Below are positions 55,576 through 64,000 of a stretch of DNA of 64,000 nt, in pieces. Where the stretch lies: contig NZ_JADKRR010000004.1 of assembly GCF_015351105.1 (NCBI RefSeq), positions 186,001-250,000 on the forward strand, written 5' to 3'. Each line of letters starts with the position of its first letter. Within the stretch, counting starts at the first letter, position 1. The notes below the pieces were generated by a model that had not been told where the DNA came from, did no database searches, and was given only the letters and a program-made list of their open reading frames with translations. Made by a program: the position numbers and the translations under genes. This DNA is from Clavibacter sp. VKM Ac-2872. Its GTDB lineage: Bacteria; Actinomycetota; Actinomycetes; Actinomycetales; Microbacteriaceae.

Positions 55576-55664
55576 TCGGAGGATGCGCGATGCGCGTGGC
55601 CGCCGTGCCGGGCCGGCCAGGAGCGCGGTGGGGGGCCATCCCGATCCCGGGGGATGATGCTGTC

Positions 55665-55874
55665 ATGACCACTGACGTCGACTACGACCAGATCGTCCGC
55701 GACTCCATCGAGCAGCTGCGGAAGAAGTTCCCCGAGCGCTCCGAGGCCGAGCTCCGGACGGTGGTGGAGGAGGAGCTGGCGACGCTCCGGGACGCGACGG
55801 TGCAGGACTACCTCTCCGTGCTCACCGTCCGCGCCGCCCGCAAGCGGATGAAGGCGCAGGGCCGCGCCGACTGA
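55665..55874 (+). CDS. Small three-helix-bundle protein (DUF3562-like)
   Basis: A 69-residue acidic/basic helical protein (YDQIVRDSIEQLRKKFPERSEAELRTVVEEELATLRDATVQDYLSVLTVRAARKRMKA). The pattern fits small dimerising three-helix proteins common in actinobacteria, often of unknown role. The ATG at 55665 starts the conserved part. Confidence 0.7.
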   Translation: MTTDVDYDQIVRDSIEQLRKKFPERSEAELRTVVEEELATLRDATVQDYLSVLTVRAARKRMKAQGRAD

Positions 55875-55926
55875 CGAGCAGCGTGCGCTGCGTCGGCGAT
55901 GTCCGCGGTGCCCGGGAGCCGATCGC

Positions 55927-56766
55927 CTACTCCTCGAGCGCCCGCAGCGCGCGCAGGTGCACCGCTGCCCACGAACGGAACGGCTTCCACGCCTCGGTGA
56001 TCTCGTCGATCGAGCGGTCGGTGCCGTAGCGCTTCGCGATCTCGTCGCTCAGCTTGCCCTCGTGGCGCGGGAGCACGTCGGGGAAGTTCGCGCCGCGGAT
56101 CACGACGAGCTCGGCGGAGAACGGCCCCATCCCGAGGATGCTCTGGACCTGGACGAGCGCATCGGACGGCTGTGACGAGCGCAGATGCGCCCCGGAGAGC
56201 CGGCCGTCGAGAGCGGCCTCGGCGATCGCGTGCAGGTACTCCGCCTTGCGGTCGGGCAGATCGAGCGCCGCCGCACGCAGGATGGCCGGGGACGGGAACG
56301 CGCCGTCGTCGCCGAGCCGCTCCGTGAGCCGCGTCCGGAGCGCGGCCGCCTGCCGTATCTGCAGGCGGCGCGACAGGACCGTCCACACGGCCGCCTCGTA
56401 GGGGGAGAAGAAGCCGCATGGCCGGAACCCGCTGAGCCGTGCCTGCGCATCCGCGATGACGTCGTCGCGCACCGCGACGTCGGGCCAGCCGCGCCCGTCG
56501 ATGTCCACCGACAGCAGGCGGCGCACCTGCTCGGTGGCGGCGTCCAGGTCGCCCGGGCCCTCGACCACGATGCGCACGGATGGACCGTCCTGGGTGACAG
56601 CGGCATCCACGCGCTGCCAGTCGGCATCGCAGAGGAAGGCGGCGTGGAGGCCAGCGGCCTGTGGCTGGGACGCGAGTCGGTTGGGGGTGAAGCCCTCCCA
56701 GAAGCGCGTGGTGGTCGCGAGCGACCAGGGCCCGAGGACCTCGTGGACGGTCTCGAGTCGTGTCAT
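55927..56766 (-). CDS. HhH-GPD DNA glycosylase (AlkA-like, 3-methyladenine type)
   Basis: A 279-residue protein with an N-terminal AlkA-like domain and the glycosylase core (FSPYEAAVWTVLSRRLQIRQAAALRTRLTERLG). The helix-hairpin-helix ILGMGPFSAELVVIRGANFPDVLP follows. In E. coli AlkA the catalytic Asp lies just after this hairpin (LPDD). Here the matching place reads LPRHEGK, so His/Glu replaces Asp and the activity may differ or be lost. Base-excision repair of alkylated DNA is the family role. Confidence 0.78.
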   Translation of the reverse strand: MTRLETVHEVLGPWSLATTTRFWEGFTPNRLASQPQAAGLHAAFLCDADWQRVDAAVTQDGPSVRIVVEGPGDLDAATEQVRRLLSVDIDGRGWPDVAVRDDVIADAQARLSGFRPCGFFSPYEAAVWTVLSRRLQIRQAAALRTRLTERLGDDGAFPSPAILRAAALDLPDRKAEYLHAIAEAALDGRLSGAHLRSSQPSDALVQVQSILGMGPFSAELVVIRGANFPDVLPRHEGKLSDEIAKRYGTDRSIDEITEAWKPFRSWAAVHLRALRALEE

Positions 56767-56769
56767 GGA

Positions 56770-57024
56770 TCAGTCCTCGTCGTTCAGGGCGGCGGCGTCG
56801 CCGTCGGGGTCGGAGTCGGTGAGCGGGCTGCCAGCGCGACCGACGATGGTGCTGTCGAGCACGACGACGGGTCGGGGGAGCGCGACGAGCGCCCCCGCGC
56901 GCGAGGAGGATGCGCGGGGCGCGGTCGGCGGCGACGCGATCATGGGACGACCTCCGGGCTTCGAGTGCGCATCTCCGGAGGTCTTCAGCCACGGATCGAC
57001 CGCATCGAGAAGCGGATCGACCAC
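56770..57024 (-). CDS. Possible small protein upstream of the glycosylase
   Basis: An 84-codon frame ending 3 bp before the glycosylase start, so the two would be translationally linked. The C-terminal half (LVALPRPVVVLDSTIVGRAGSPLTDSDPDGDAAALNDED) has ordinary composition. The N-terminal part is less convincing, and a shorter version from ATG 56943 is possible. No family recognised. Confidence 0.35.
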   Translation of the reverse strand: MVDPLLDAVDPWLKTSGDAHSKPGGRPMIASPPTAPRASSSRAGALVALPRPVVVLDSTIVGRAGSPLTDSDPDGDAAALNDED

Positions 57025-57284
57025 ACCGATGGGAGTCGGTCAGGAGACCACCGTAGCCCACGCTCCCCGTCATCGACGGTCTGCGCCGTGCGTCGCGGCC
57101 GGGCGGTGACGACGGGGAGGCCCCCAGGGAGGAGACCGATACGATCCCGTCGTTCACCTTCGTGAAGCGGTCGCCCTGCGTGGGTGATCCGGGGCCGGAA
57201 ACCCTCGCATCCAGCCCCGTCGTCCGCGCGGCGACCCACGTCGCGAGCGGTGGCTGGCGTGCGTTCCCAGCACAGAGAGCAGCC

Positions 57285-58070
57285 ATGAGCGTCCACACCC
57301 CACACCCGTCCCCCCTCTCCCCCTTGGCCGACGAGGTCGTGATCATCACCGGGGGCTCGAGGGGCCTCGGCGCGTCGATCAGCTCCCGCTGCGTGGCAGC
57401 AGGTGCCCATGTCGTCCTCGTCGGCCGCGACGCCCGGACGCTGCGCGAGCACGCCGCGACGCTCGGCGAGGCCGCCAGCTGGGTCCAGGCGGACCTGCAC
57501 GACCCGGCGGCTCCGACCGAGATCCTCGCCCGGACCCTCGAACGCCATGGACGGATCGACGGCCTGGTCAACAACGCCGGGACCGCGCACTTCTCGCCGA
57601 TCGAGCTCCTCAGCGCCAGCGACATCGACCTGACGATGTCACTCGACGTCCGTGCACCACTCCTGCTGGCCGGCGCGGCCGCGAAGGCGATGCGCGACGG
57701 CGGGAGCATCGTGAACATCTCGTCCACGTTGGCCGCTGTCGGCAGCCCGCGTTCGGCGCTCTACGCGGCGGCGAAGGGAGCGCTCGACGCGGCCACTCGA
57801 GCCCTGGCCGCGGAGCTCGGGCCCCGCGGCATCCGGGTGAACGGCGTCCGGCCCGGTCTGACCCGCACCGAGGCGACCGAGCACGAGCACGCGGACGGCG
57901 TGTTGTTCGCGACGTACGAAGGGACGGTTCCCCTGGGTCGCCTCGGGATCGGCGAGGAGATCGGCGACGCGGTCGTGTTCCTGCTGAGCTCGGCCGCGGC
58001 GTTCGTCACCGGGCAGACGCTGGCCGTCGATGGAGGGCACACCACCTCCAACCTGGCGGTCCGTCCCTAG
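57285..58070 (+). CDS. Short-chain dehydrogenase/reductase (SDR)
   Basis: A 261-residue classical SDR. Cofactor motif TGGSRGLG (22-29), NNAG in GLVNNAGTAHF, catalytic Ser in VNISSTLAAVG and Tyr/Lys in ALYAAAKGA. The C terminus FVTGQTLAVDGGHTTSN is standard for NAD(P)H 3-oxoacyl-reductase-like enzymes. AGAGAG precedes the ATG at 57285. It converges on a TetR regulator. Substrate unknown. Confidence 0.88.
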   Translation: MSVHTPHPSPLSPLADEVVIITGGSRGLGASISSRCVAAGAHVVLVGRDARTLREHAATLGEAASWVQADLHDPAAPTEILARTLERHGRIDGLVNNAGTAHFSPIELLSASDIDLTMSLDVRAPLLLAGAAAKAMRDGGSIVNISSTLAAVGSPRSALYAAAKGALDAATRALAAELGPRGIRVNGVRPGLTRTEATEHEHADGVLFATYEGTVPLGRLGIGEEIGDAVVFLLSSAAAFVTGQTLAVDGGHTTSNLAVRP

Positions 58071-58113
58071 TCCCGACGGCGATCCGCTCGACGACGCGGA
58101 GGCGCGGCACGAC

Positions 58114-58716
58114 CTAGTCCCCGCGAGCAGCGCCTCGCGTGAGCAGGGTCGATGCCGCTCGGCCGAGGTCGAGCAGCACCGTCCGGTCGGCGCCGGCGGT
58201 GCCGAGGACCTCCATGCCGCGGGTGACGGCGACGAAGTACGTCGCGGCGGCACGGGCGTCGAGCGCCGCGTCCACCTCCCCGGCCTCCTGCGCCTGCACG
58301 ATGCATCCGGCGTACTCGTCCTCGAGGCGGCGGTAGGCGCGACGGGCGGCTGCGGCGACGTCCGGGTCGCGGTCGGCCAGCTCGACGGTGGCCTTGGTGA
58401 ACAGCGAGTCCAGCGGGCCTGCCGAGGTGAACGTGATGGCGAGCGCGTCCAGGTGCGCTCGGATCCTCCCCAGCGGAGAGGGGGTCCCGGACGCGAGCTC
58501 GACGGTCAGTCGCTCGACCTGCGTGGAGGTGCTCCGCTCGAGCGCGCGCAGGAAGAGCTGCCGCTTGCCGCCGAAGGTGTTGTAGATGCTCTGCTTGCCG
58601 AGCCCGGTGGCGCGGCTGAGCTCCTCCATCGTGGTGCCCCCGTAGCCGGCAGCCGCGAAGGCACCGGCGGCCGCGTCGACGACGGCGTCCTCGTCGAACT
58701 TCCGCGGTCGGGGCAT
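58114..58716 (-). CDS. TetR family transcriptional regulator
   Basis: A 200-residue TetR protein: helix-turn-helix AFAAAGYGGTTMEELSRATGLGKQSIYNTFGGKRQLFLRAL (18-58), then a helical ligand domain. TAGGAT lies 6 nt before the ATG (leaderless). It sits 49 bp downstream of the ABM monooxygenase gene on the same strand. The 9-6-9 palindrome in front of that gene is its likely operator. Confidence 0.88.
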   Translation of the reverse strand: MPRPRKFDEDAVVDAAAGAFAAAGYGGTTMEELSRATGLGKQSIYNTFGGKRQLFLRALERSTSTQVERLTVELASGTPSPLGRIRAHLDALAITFTSAGPLDSLFTKATVELADRDPDVAAAARRAYRRLEDEYAGCIVQAQEAGEVDAALDARAAATYFVAVTRGMEVLGTAGADRTVLLDLGRAASTLLTRGAARGD

Positions 58717-58765
58717 GGCGTGATCCTATGCGGGGCCGGGGCCGGGGCCGCTGGTCGGGATGCCC

Positions 58766-59116
58766 TCAGCTCGCGGCGGGGAGGGCGTCGGCGGTCTGGG
58801 CGGCCACGTCGTAGTACTCGGCCTGGTAGTCGAGGATCCGGATGCCGCCGAGGACGGCGGTGACGGCCTCGAGGAAGCGCTCATCCGCCATGTGGGCGTC
58901 GATGGCCGCCTGGTCGCGCCACCCCTCGGTGAGGTGGATCGTGTTCGGGTCGGTGAGGTCCTCGGCGAAGACGTAGTACGTGCAGCCGTCCTGCCGGGCG
59001 GTGGTGGTCAGGTGGGGGATGACGGCGTCGCGGAACGCCTGTCGGTCGTCGGGGTGGATCGTGTAGCAGGCGCTGATGACCTTGCCGGTGGGGGTGTGCC
59101 TGGTGTGGGGGATCAT
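58766..59116 (-). CDS. Antibiotic-biosynthesis monooxygenase (ABM) domain protein
   Basis: A 116-residue dimeric alpha/beta barrel protein with the ABM core (HPDDRQAFRDAVIPHLTTTARQDGCTYYVFAEDLTDPNTIHLTEGWRDQAAIDAHMADERFLEAV). Such small proteins act as cofactor-free quinol monooxygenases or heme/electrophile enzymes. GAGGAGAGGG precedes the ATG at 59116. A strong palindrome lies 58 bp upstream. Confidence 0.83.
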   Translation of the reverse strand: MIPHTRHTPTGKVISACYTIHPDDRQAFRDAVIPHLTTTARQDGCTYYVFAEDLTDPNTIHLTEGWRDQAAIDAHMADERFLEAVTAVLGGIRILDYQAEYYDVAAQTADALPAAS

Positions 59117-59173
59117 CGTGCCCTCTCCTCTGCGACCACGGGGCGTCCGCGTCGGCATGGCCACCCTACCTCC

Positions 59174-59197
59174 GTTATTGACCAAGTCGTCAATAAC
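59174..59197. promoter_or_regulatory. 9-6-9 operator palindrome upstream of the ABM gene
   Basis: GTTATTGAC and GTCAATAAC are perfect arms separated by CAAGTC. On the minus strand the site contains TTGACG, a good -35, with TAGGGT 19 bp on, so a bound repressor would cover the promoter. The AT-rich word stands out in this GC-rich DNA. The TetR protein at 58114 is the likely ligand (inference). Confidence 0.6.
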
Positions 59198-59281
59198 TCT
59201 GCGCCGCGGACCGTCCTCCCGTCGGCGGGCCGGCGCTCCGGCTCGAGATCCGGACGACGCCCGCGGATCTCGACCACCCCG

Positions 59282-60193
59282 TCATCCGCAGGACCGCAGC
59301 GCCACCAGCCACGCGTCCACCGCGTCCTCGCGCTCGACGCGGAACCCCGCCCGCTCGTAGAGCCGCCGCGCCGCGCTGCCCTGGAGCACGTCGAGGCGGA
59401 ACGGGCGGCCGTCGTCGTGCCGGTCCATGAGATCGCGCAGCACCTCGCCGCCGACCCCGTGGCCGTGCAGCGCGGGATCCAGGTAGAAGTGCTCGATCCA
59501 GTGCGCGTCGGGCTCGTCGCGGCGGGCGATGAGGCCCGCGTCGCGGCCGCCGACCCGGATCACCCAGGTGCGCTCGGGCGCCCACCTGTCGAGGAAGCGA
59601 CGGCGGACCCGCACCGGATCCCACCGGCCGAGCCGCTCGAGGTCGGGCCGGAGGACGATGGCGCGCAGCTCGGCCATCCACGTGGCGTCGTCGGGGAGCG
59701 CCGGGCGGAGGATCCAGCGGGGGAGCGGCCCGGGGGCGACCCGCAGGTCGCGCTCCATGCAGACGCTCGTCGGATCCGCCGCGTACGGCCCGAACCGCGG
59801 CACGTGCCGGTACCCGCCTCGCTCGTACATCGCGATGGCCGCCGTCTGCGGCAGGCCGGTCTCGAGCCGCATGACGTCGGCGCCGAGCTCGCGGGCGCGG
59901 TCCTCCGCGGCGACGAGCAGCGCCCGACCGACGCCGAGGCCGCGCGCCCCGTCCGTGACGAACACGCGCTTCAGCTCCGCGGATCCATCGCCCCCGTCGA
60001 CGACCGCCGCCGTGCCGAGCGCGCGGCCGTCCTCGCGCGCCACGAGGAACGTGACGCCGGGCCGCTCGAGGTCGCCGACGTCGAGCGCGTGGTAGTTCTC
60101 GGCCGGGTAGAGGGCGAGCGCGAAGTCGTCGGCCTGCCGCAGCAGCGGCAGCACGTCGTCCTGGCGGGGGGACTCCGGGGTGACGGTGGGCAC
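59282..60193 (-). CDS. Double GNAT acetyltransferase
   Basis: A 303-residue protein with two GNAT domains in tandem. The first has the acetyl-CoA loop FVTDGARGLGVGRALLVAAEDRARELG and ends in MYERGGYRHVPRFGPY. The second has FYLDPALHGHGVGGEVLRDLM and RLYERAGFRVEREDAVDAW. Both carry the G-x-G/A loop, so both may be active. Start GTG 60193 with TACGCT 5 nt upstream (leaderless). The acetyl acceptors are unknown. Confidence 0.85.
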   Translation of the reverse strand: MPTVTPESPRQDDVLPLLRQADDFALALYPAENYHALDVGDLERPGVTFLVAREDGRALGTAAVVDGGDGSAELKRVFVTDGARGLGVGRALLVAAEDRARELGADVMRLETGLPQTAAIAMYERGGYRHVPRFGPYAADPTSVCMERDLRVAPGPLPRWILRPALPDDATWMAELRAIVLRPDLERLGRWDPVRVRRRFLDRWAPERTWVIRVGGRDAGLIARRDEPDAHWIEHFYLDPALHGHGVGGEVLRDLMDRHDDGRPFRLDVLQGSAARRLYERAGFRVEREDAVDAWLVALRSCG

Positions 60194-60359
60194 GCCCCAG
60201 CGTAGGACGGGTGGGTCGCGCGGAGCCGAGGGGCCGGCGCCGCTCCACGATGTGGAGGGTCTGACCTGACCGCGACGGCCATGCGTATCCTCGGTGCTCG
60301 ACCGCGGTGAGCGACGTGTCCGCCTCGGCGACGTCTCCCTCCGCCCTGGAGGAGGACAC

Positions 60360-62201
60360 GTGGACTTCGACCGCGACCCACGCCCATCGCACGAGGGATC
60401 CGCGTTCACGCGGCGGAGCTTCGTGGCCGCGGCCGCGGCCTGCTCGCTCGGCGCCGTCGTGGCGTCGCAGCTGATGCCGGCGGACCGGGCGGAAGCGGCG
60501 ACCGGCACGGAGCCGGACGTCGCCGCGCTGCTGGCGGGCATGTCCCTCGAGGACAAGGTGGGCCAGCTCTTCGTGCTCGCCGTCTCGGGCCGGACCGCGG
60601 ACACGACCGACGCGACGGCCGTCGCCGCCAATCGCGCGGCCTACGGCGTGGACACGCCCGCGCAGGTCATCGCCGCGCACCGGCCGGGCGGCATCATCTA
60701 CTTCCCCGGAGACCAGGACAACCTGGCGGACCCGCAGCAGATCGCCGCCCTGTCCAACGGGTTGCAGCGCGCCGCCGTCGCGCAGCCGAGCCGCATCCCG
60801 CTCCTCCTCTCCACCGACCAGGAGAACGGCGGATACGTGGTGCGCGCGCCGATCACCCTCCTGCCGGGCGAGATGGCGCTCGCCGCGAGCCCGCGCGCCC
60901 AGGACGACGTGCGGGACGTCGCCACGATCACGCGCGACGAGCTCCGGGCCATGGGCCTCAACCAGGACTTCGCGCCCGTCGTGGACGTCGCGTCGAACCC
61001 GGCCAACCCGATCATCCACGTGCGCTCGTTCGGCGACGACCCGGGCACCGTGTCCGCCCTCGCCACCACGATGATCCGCACCTTCCAGCAGCCGGGCGGC
61101 CTGGTCGCCGCGGCGAAGCACTTCCCGGGCCACGGCGACACGGACACCGACAGCCACACGGGCATCCCCATCATCACCCGCAGCCGTGAGGAGCTCGAGC
61201 GCGTGGACCTGCCGCCGTTCGCCGCGGCCGTGGACGCGGGCATCGGGATGATCATGACGGCGCACATCGTCGTCCCCGCGCTCGACCCGAGCGGCGACCC
61301 GGCCACGCTCTCGCGGCCCATCCTCACGGGTGTGCTCCGCGACCAGCTCGGCTACGACGGCGTCGTCATCACCGACGCGCTCAACATGGCCGGCGTCCGC
61401 CAGAAGTACACCGACGCCCGCGTGCCCGTGCTCGCCCTGAAGGCCGGCGTCGACCAGCTCCTCATGCCGCCGGACTTCCCCACGGCGCGCGACGCGGTGC
61501 TCGCCGCGGTGCGCAGCGGGGAGATCCCCGGGTCGCGCATCGACGAGGCCGTCACCCGCATCCTCCGGCTGAAGAGGGATGCGGGGATCTTCTGCGCCGC
61601 CCCGGTCGACGAGCAGGCCGCGACGCTCGTGGTCGGCAGCGCCGCGCACCTCGCGACCGCGCGGGCCGCCACGGAGCGCGGCATCACGCTGCTCAGGAAC
61701 GACGCGGACCTGCTGCCGCTGTCGACGGGGCCGCGCTCGGTGCTGGTCACCGGCTGGGGCGTCACCACCACGAAGAACCTGGCGAAGGTCCTGACGGCGC
61801 ACGGCTCCACCACCACGCTCGCCACCACCGGCATCTCCCCGGATGCGGCGACCATCGGCTCCACGGTGGCGCTCGCGAAGCAGGCCGACCTCGTGGTGGT
61901 GTGCACGCGGGACCTCGGTGCCGACACGAGCTCCGGGCAGCGGGATCTGGTCGCCGAGCTCGTGAAGGCGGGCACGCCCGTCGTCTCGGTCGCCGTGCTC
62001 GAGCCCTACGACATCGCGTACACGACCGAGGTCGCCACCCATCTGCTCACGTACTCGTACGCCGAGAACGCCCTCGAGGCGCTCGGTCGCGTGCTCTACG
62101 GGCAGGTCGCCCCCACCGGTCGTCTGGCGGTGGACATCCCGCGCAGCGACGCCACGGGCGTGCTCTACCGCCGCGGCCACCACGTGGCGTTCACGCGGTA
62201 A
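60360..62201 (+). CDS. GH3 beta-N-acetylhexosaminidase-like exoenzyme, Tat-exported
   Basis: A 613-residue glycoside hydrolase family 3 protein. The N terminus FTRRSFVAAAAACSLGAVVASQLMPADRAEA has a twin-arginine signal. The catalytic domain has DQENGG, the NagZ-type acid/base loop KHFPGHGDTDTDSHTGIP and the nucleophile Asp in GVVITDALNM. A C-terminal GH3 domain follows (ATERGITLLRNDADLLPLS). GGAGGA precedes GTG 60360. It probably trims N-acetylglucosamine-containing wall fragments or glycans outside the cell. A terminator follows. Confidence 0.88.
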   Translation: MDFDRDPRPSHEGSAFTRRSFVAAAAACSLGAVVASQLMPADRAEAATGTEPDVAALLAGMSLEDKVGQLFVLAVSGRTADTTDATAVAANRAAYGVDTPAQVIAAHRPGGIIYFPGDQDNLADPQQIAALSNGLQRAAVAQPSRIPLLLSTDQENGGYVVRAPITLLPGEMALAASPRAQDDVRDVATITRDELRAMGLNQDFAPVVDVASNPANPIIHVRSFGDDPGTVSALATTMIRTFQQPGGLVAAAKHFPGHGDTDTDSHTGIPIITRSREELERVDLPPFAAAVDAGIGMIMTAHIVVPALDPSGDPATLSRPILTGVLRDQLGYDGVVITDALNMAGVRQKYTDARVPVLALKAGVDQLLMPPDFPTARDAVLAAVRSGEIPGSRIDEAVTRILRLKRDAGIFCAAPVDEQAATLVVGSAAHLATARAATERGITLLRNDADLLPLSTGPRSVLVTGWGVTTTKNLAKVLTAHGSTTTLATTGISPDAATIGSTVALAKQADLVVVCTRDLGADTSSGQRDLVAELVKAGTPVVSVAVLEPYDIAYTTEVATHLLTYSYAENALEALGRVLYGQVAPTGRLAVDIPRSDATGVLYRRGHHVAFTR

Positions 62202-62220
62202 CGGCGCCCAGCCCTGTCCC

Positions 62221-62257
62221 GTCCGACGCCCCATCCGATTCGGGTGGGGCGTCGGAC
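62221..62257 (+). terminator. Intrinsic terminator after the GH3 gene
   Basis: A perfect 13-bp stem (GTCCGACGCCCCA / TGGGGCGTCGGAC) with an 11-nt loop begins 20 bp after the GH3 stop. Confidence 0.75.
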
Positions 62258-62348
62258 GCGTCCGGGTGCTCGATGGATACGCTGGACCGGTGCCACGCGG
62301 ACGAGGCCCCGAGCCCTCCGCGACGGTGCCCCGACCGTGAGGAAGACC

Positions 62349-63899
62349 ATGCAGATCCACCGCGTCCGCGTCCACCGCAGCGACGAGGCCCTGCCTCCCG
62401 GGGAGCAGCTGGCGGGGCGCATCGCCGCCGTCGCCGCCGACCCGGTCGAGGTCGACGCCGAGGTCACCGAGATGATCGTCAACCGCATCATCGACAACGC
62501 CGCCGTCGCGACCGCGTCGCTCACCCGCGCGCCCGTCGTCGCGGCGCGCGCGCAGGCCCTCGCGCACGGCCCGTCCACGGGCGGTGCGGGCGCGACCGTC
62601 GTGGGCGCGGATCCCGCCACGCGCGTCAGCGCCGAGTGGGCGGCGTGGGCGAACGGCGTGGCCGTGCGCGAGCTCGACTACCACGACACCTTCCTCGCCG
62701 CCGAGTACTCGCACCCGGGCGACAACATCCCGCCGATCCTCGCGGCCGCGCAGCACGCCGCAGCGGGAGGCCGGCCCGACGGCCGCGCGCTGACCGGCGC
62801 CGACGTGATCCGCGGCATCGCCACCGGCTACGAGATCCAGGTCGACCTCGTGAAGGCCATCAGCCTGCACGCGCACAAGATCGACCACGTCGCGCACCTC
62901 GGCCCGTCGGCCGCCGCCGGCATCGGCACGCTGCTCGGGCTCGACGAGGAGACCGTCTTCCAGGCCGTCGGCCAGGCCCTCCACACCACCACCGCCACGC
63001 GCCAGTCGCGCAAGGGCGCGATCAGCACGTGGAAGGCGCACGCGCCCGCGTTCGCCGGGAAGATGGCCGTCGAGGCGATCGACCGGGCGATGCGCGGCCA
63101 GACCAGCCCCACCCCCATCTACGAGGGCGAGGACGGCGTGATCGCGTGGCTGCTCGACGGCCCCGATGCCTCCTACGAGGTGCCGCTGCCCGCACCGGGC
63201 GAGGCCAAGCGGGCGATCCTCGACACCTACACGAAGGAGCACTCGGCCGAGTACCAGGCGCAGGCGTGGATCGACCTCGCCCGTCGCCTGCACAACACGC
63301 ATCCGGTGCTCGCCGACGCGGACGCCATCGACCGGATCCTCATCCACTCGTCGCACCACACGCACGTGGTCATCGGATCCGGCGCGAACGACCCGCAGAA
63401 GTACGACCCGCGCGCCAGCCGCGAGACGCTCGACCACTCGATCCCGTACATCTTCACGGTCGCCCTGCAGGACGGCGCGTGGCACCACGTCGACTCGTAC
63501 GCGCCCGAGCGCGCCGGCCGCCCCGACACGGTGGACCTCTGGCGCCGCGTCACCACGACCGAGGACCCGGAGTGGACCCGCAGGTACCACTCCATGGACC
63601 CGGCCGAGAAGGCGTTCGGCGGCCGGGTGGAGATCCGCCTGACCGACGGCTCGACCATCGTCGACGAGATCGCCGTCGCCGACGCGCACCCGCTCGGCGC
63701 CCGGCCGTTCGCGCGCGCCGACTACGTGGCCAAGCTCCGCACGCTCGCCGACGGCGTGCTCGAGGACCGCGAGGTCGACCGGTTCCTCGCGCTCGTCGAG
63801 CGCCTGCCCGAGCTCACCGCCGACGAGCTCGCCGGCCTCACCGTGACCGCACGACCCGGCCTCCTCGACGGCGCCGGCGCCCCGAAGGGACTCCTCTAG
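62349..63899 (+). CDS. prpD: 2-methylcitrate dehydratase (MmgE/PrpD family)
   Basis: A 516-residue MmgE/PrpD protein. Landmarks are [104 protein letters not shown] and a C-terminal cap. It dehydrates 2-methylcitrate in propionate breakdown. ATG 62349 follows AGGAAG; GTG 62337 is also in frame. Its TAG shares one base with the prpB start. Confidence 0.9.
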   Translation: MQIHRVRVHRSDEALPPGEQLAGRIAAVAADPVEVDAEVTEMIVNRIIDNAAVATASLTRAPVVAARAQALAHGPSTGGAGATVVGADPATRVSAEWAAWANGVAVRELDYHDTFLAAEYSHPGDNIPPILAAAQHAAAGGRPDGRALTGADVIRGIATGYEIQVDLVKAISLHAHKIDHVAHLGPSAAAGIGTLLGLDEETVFQAVGQALHTTTATRQSRKGAISTWKAHAPAFAGKMAVEAIDRAMRGQTSPTPIYEGEDGVIAWLLDGPDASYEVPLPAPGEAKRAILDTYTKEHSAEYQAQAWIDLARRLHNTHPVLADADAIDRILIHSSHHTHVVIGSGANDPQKYDPRASRETLDHSIPYIFTVALQDGAWHHVDSYAPERAGRPDTVDLWRRVTTTEDPEWTRRYHSMDPAEKAFGGRVEIRLTDGSTIVDEIAVADAHPLGARPFARADYVAKLRTLADGVLEDREVDRFLALVERLPELTADELAGLTVTARPGLLDGAGAPKGLL

Positions 63900-64000
63900 T
63901 GCTGCACTCCACCCTCACCGCCGCCGCCAAGCGCCGCGCGTTCCGCGAGCGGCTCGCGAGCGGCGAGCTGCTCCGGATGCCCGGCGCGTTCAACCCGCTG
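63899..64000 (+). CDS. prpB: Methylisocitrate lyase, N-terminal part (runs off the window)
   Basis: GTG at 63899 overlaps the prpD stop (TAGTG). The 34 visible codons read LHSTLTAAAKRRAFRERLA...GELLRMPGAFNPL, the start of PrpB/isocitrate-lyase family proteins. It would split 2-methylisocitrate to pyruvate and succinate, the step after prpD in the methylcitrate cycle. Confidence 0.85.
   Translation, partial: MLHSTLTAAAKRRAFRERLASGELLRMPGAFNPL

Noticed and set aside
59190-63689. A 1499-codon open frame on the minus strand
   Set aside because: Antisense shadow of the GNAT, GH3 and prpD genes in GC-rich DNA. Composition is Arg/Gly/Val-rich with no domain, and it crosses several real genes and terminators.

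Overview
The window is very GC-rich chromosomal DNA (by eye above 70 %). Most genes are spaced by a few bases or overlap by 4 bp (ATGA/GTGA). Many starts have a TANNNT box 5-7 nt upstream, typical of leaderless actinobacterial transcripts. The gene set (uronate oxidation, a protein mannosyltransferase, a GH13 trehalose-synthase-like enzyme, a sortase, CGNR and IclR regulators, prpDB) suits a plant-associated member of the Microbacteriaceae, most likely Clavibacter. That genus assignment is an inference.

Layout. 1-5.4 kb: the end of a sulfurtransferase, then a peptide/nickel-type ABC importer behind a Zur/Fur-like palindrome. 5.4-17.5 kb: allophanate-hydrolase-type amidase, HrpA helicase, acyl-CoA ligase plus aldo/keto reductase, CorA, a thioredoxin-fold DUF255 protein and a small secreted four-cysteine protein. 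17.6-25.8 kb: a divergent sugar-acid cluster. On the minus strand it carries an ABC binding protein, two permeases, glucarate dehydratase and 5-keto-4-deoxyglucarate dehydratase. On the plus strand it carries uronate dehydrogenase, an IclR regulator and an unknown protein. Together these give the oxidative uronate route except for the last dehydrogenase and the transporter ATPase. 26.2-27.55 kb: a small AT-richer island between two perfect 30-bp direct repeats at the 3' end of the L-serine dehydratase gene, carrying one unknown gene and no recombinase. 27.5-35.4 kb: serine dehydratase, membrane proteins, a CoA-binding protein with MetY, a YeiH-type carrier and a protein mannosyltransferase. 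35.4-46.1 kb: three paralogous secreted proteins sharing the exact spacing C-x7-C-x20-C-x19-C. Between them lie a TreS-like enzyme, a CoA-transferase/HMG-CoA-lyase pair, DoxX proteins and rsmI. 46.1-54.5 kb: CGNR regulator, EamA and FUSC transporters, a sortase paired with a secreted phosphatase, and a molybdate transport operon. 54.6-64 kb: a frameshifted aldo/keto reductase, a HhH-GPD glycosylase, an SDR, a TetR regulator and an ABM monooxygenase with a 9-6-9 palindrome, a double GNAT protein, a Tat-exported GH3 enzyme, and prpD with the start of prpB.

The parts most worth a second look are the serine-dehydratase island with its unknown Cys/His-rich protein, the three-member four-cysteine family, the Zur/Fur-like box, and the sortase/phosphatase pair.
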